A DNA stretch of 64,000 nucleotides from Sphingobacterium sp. PCS056 (GTDB lineage Bacteria; Bacteroidota; Bacteroidia; Sphingobacteriales; Sphingobacteriaceae), in the NCBI RefSeq assembly GCF_023273895.1, contig NZ_CP096883.1:5022001-5086000 (forward strand). Direction: 5' to 3'. The position numbers and the translations under genes are program-made. Shown here one piece after another: positions 63,108 through 64,000 of the stretch (its first letter is position 1; every line of letters starts with the position of its first letter). Under the pieces are notes generated by a model. The model ran no database searches, was not told the origin of the DNA, and saw nothing but the letters and a program-made list of their open reading frames with translations.

Positions 63108-64000
63108 TTAATAATTTTGCCTGATATAGGTCATGATATTAACCATTTCCTTTCTAATATTACTCCCTTTTTCATCAATAAAATTGTTATTCAGAAAAGA
63201 AAACGCGAGTCTTTTACCTGATCTTGTGATTAAGTAACCACTTTGACAATATACGGAAGTGATCGTACCTGTTTTTGCAAATATAAAAGGAACACCCAGA
63301 TCTTTACTATAAGCTCTTTTCAATGTACCATCAACACCGCCAGCAGAAAATAGTTTAAATCTTTTCGTTTCATCTGGAATCTTATTCTTTATAGCAACTA
63401 AAACATCGACCATGCTTTGGGGGCTTATTTTATTGTAGGATGATAATCCTGATCCATCATGGAGAACAGTCTCATCAGAATAATATTTATAGTAATTATC
63501 CTGCATCCAATTTCGAACTAAATAGGTGTCAAATTTTTTAAAATTCTGTAGCGATGCCATCATTAAAATTTGTTCTGCTAGATAGTTATCACTTGGTAAC
63601 ATCATTTCACGTAAAACATAATTTGTAGCATTAGAATATAATGTTTTTACATCTATGGGCTTATTATAATCAATGATTTGTATTTTTTTATTTAGCGTAT
63701 CAGACAATAATTTAATAGCCAGATCATCCGAGTATTTAAACGGGATTTCATTCACATAATTGGCAGGAATATTTTCTCGAGATTGTAAAAATTCATTTTC
63801 AGTAAATGATCGACTCAATGCAAATTGACCTTTGTCAAGCATGGGTTGTATGGTTTGCTTATCTTGAAAATAAGCTGGAACGATACTCATTTTATTATTT
63901 CCGGTCGCTCGAAAGGTAACCACGTTTCCATAAATAGGTAAAACGGCAATTTCAGGTTGATAATATGCATCGAAATCATCCATAGACCACCCAGCAGCAA
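63108..64000 (-). CDS. dacB: D-alanyl-D-alanine carboxypeptidase/endopeptidase (PBP4, S13), 5' end outside window
   Basis: The frame stays open to the right window edge, so the N-terminus is missing, including the signal peptide and the SxxK nucleophile motif. The 297 visible residues open AAGWSMDDFDAYYQPEIAVLPIYGN, seen in part, a typical PBP4 stretch. Later motifs are LHDGSGLSSYNKISPQS, which holds the SxN motif, and FAKTGTI, which holds KTG. The S13 family trims peptidoglycan cross-links and peptides in the periplasm. Within the visible part, ATG 63983 is only an internal Met. It begins the four-gene minus-strand run to 60092. Confidence 0.9.
   Translation of the reverse strand, partial: AAGWSMDDFDAYYQPEIAVLPIYGNVVTFRATGNNKMSIVPAYFQDKQTIQPMLDKGQFALSRSFTENEFLQSRENIPANYVNEIPFKYSDDLAIKLLSDTLNKKIQIIDYNKPIDVKTLYSNATNYVLREMMLPSDNYLAEQILMMASLQNFKKFDTYLVRNWMQDNYYKYYSDETVLHDGSGLSSYNKISPQSMVDVLVAIKNKIPDETKRFKLFSAGGVDGTLKRAYSKDLGVPFIFAKTGTITSVYCQSGYLITRSGKRLAFSFLNNNFIDEKGSNIRKEMVNIMTYIRQNY

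Overview
The window is 64 kb of AT-rich chromosome from a member of the Bacteroidota, most likely the Sphingobacteriaceae (Sphingobacterium or a close relative). The grounds are the gene content, promoter boxes of the Bacteroidota type (TAnnTTTG at about -7, TTTG at about -33), almost no Shine-Dalgarno sequences, and many perfect-hairpin terminators between convergent genes. The species is an inference. I count 54 protein genes (two cut by the window edges), two tRNA genes and two pseudogene remnants.

Region 1 (1-9.6 kb): a two-component system (response regulator, then histidine kinase) lies upstream of three overlapping genes: a universal-stress-like protein, a small membrane-anchored unknown and a DUF1275 membrane protein. 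Then come a ferritin, a FUSC-type membrane protein and a secreted S9 dipeptidyl peptidase. Region 2 (9.6-26 kb): aroQ, a Wzi/RemB-like outer-membrane protein, a GH125 mannosidase, murI, asnB, a Crp/Fnr regulator, a VOC protein, an arginase-family enzyme, a 1282-residue GH31 enzyme with F5/8C, dockerin-like and cohesin-like modules, a large MscS-type channel and a VanX-type dipeptidase. Region 3 (26-36 kb): tRNA-His, an acyl-CoA synthetase, a thioredoxin-like protein, the gluconeogenic pair pckA-fbp, a YkvA-like protein, a 37-residue lysine-rich small protein, an L,D-transpeptidase, a BON lipoprotein with a BON-like/SH3 protein, and a Gre-like factor.

Region 4 (36.3-41 kb) is the accessory part. 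It starts at tRNA-Ser and is bracketed by two diverged direct repeats about 3.84 kb apart. Inside are a broken IS3-type orfA, a decayed copy of a monooxygenase gene whose intact copy lies 2.6 kb away, a secreted protein of nine 16-residue YD-like repeats, a CE1-type esterase, the intact monooxygenase and an ASCH protein. This is the best candidate for something undescribed.

Region 5 (41-52.9 kb): a CDGSH Fe-S protein, a UbiD-family decarboxylase, a Rossmann protein divergent from a DASH photolyase (TGTCAAT repeats between them), sucA-sucB, sufS-sufE and an acyl-ACP desaturase. Region 6 (53-64 kb): four consecutive POT peptide transporters, then a four-gene run on the minus strand: PBP4-type carboxypeptidase, UMF1-type MFS transporter, LutA-like CCG protein and a TIM-barrel sugar isomerase-like protein.

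Taken together the window suggests an aerobic heterotroph that scavenges peptides (S9 peptidase, POT transporters, VanX-type dipeptidase) and glycans (GH125, GH31, CE1), runs gluconeogenesis and the TCA cycle, and invests in cell-envelope upkeep.
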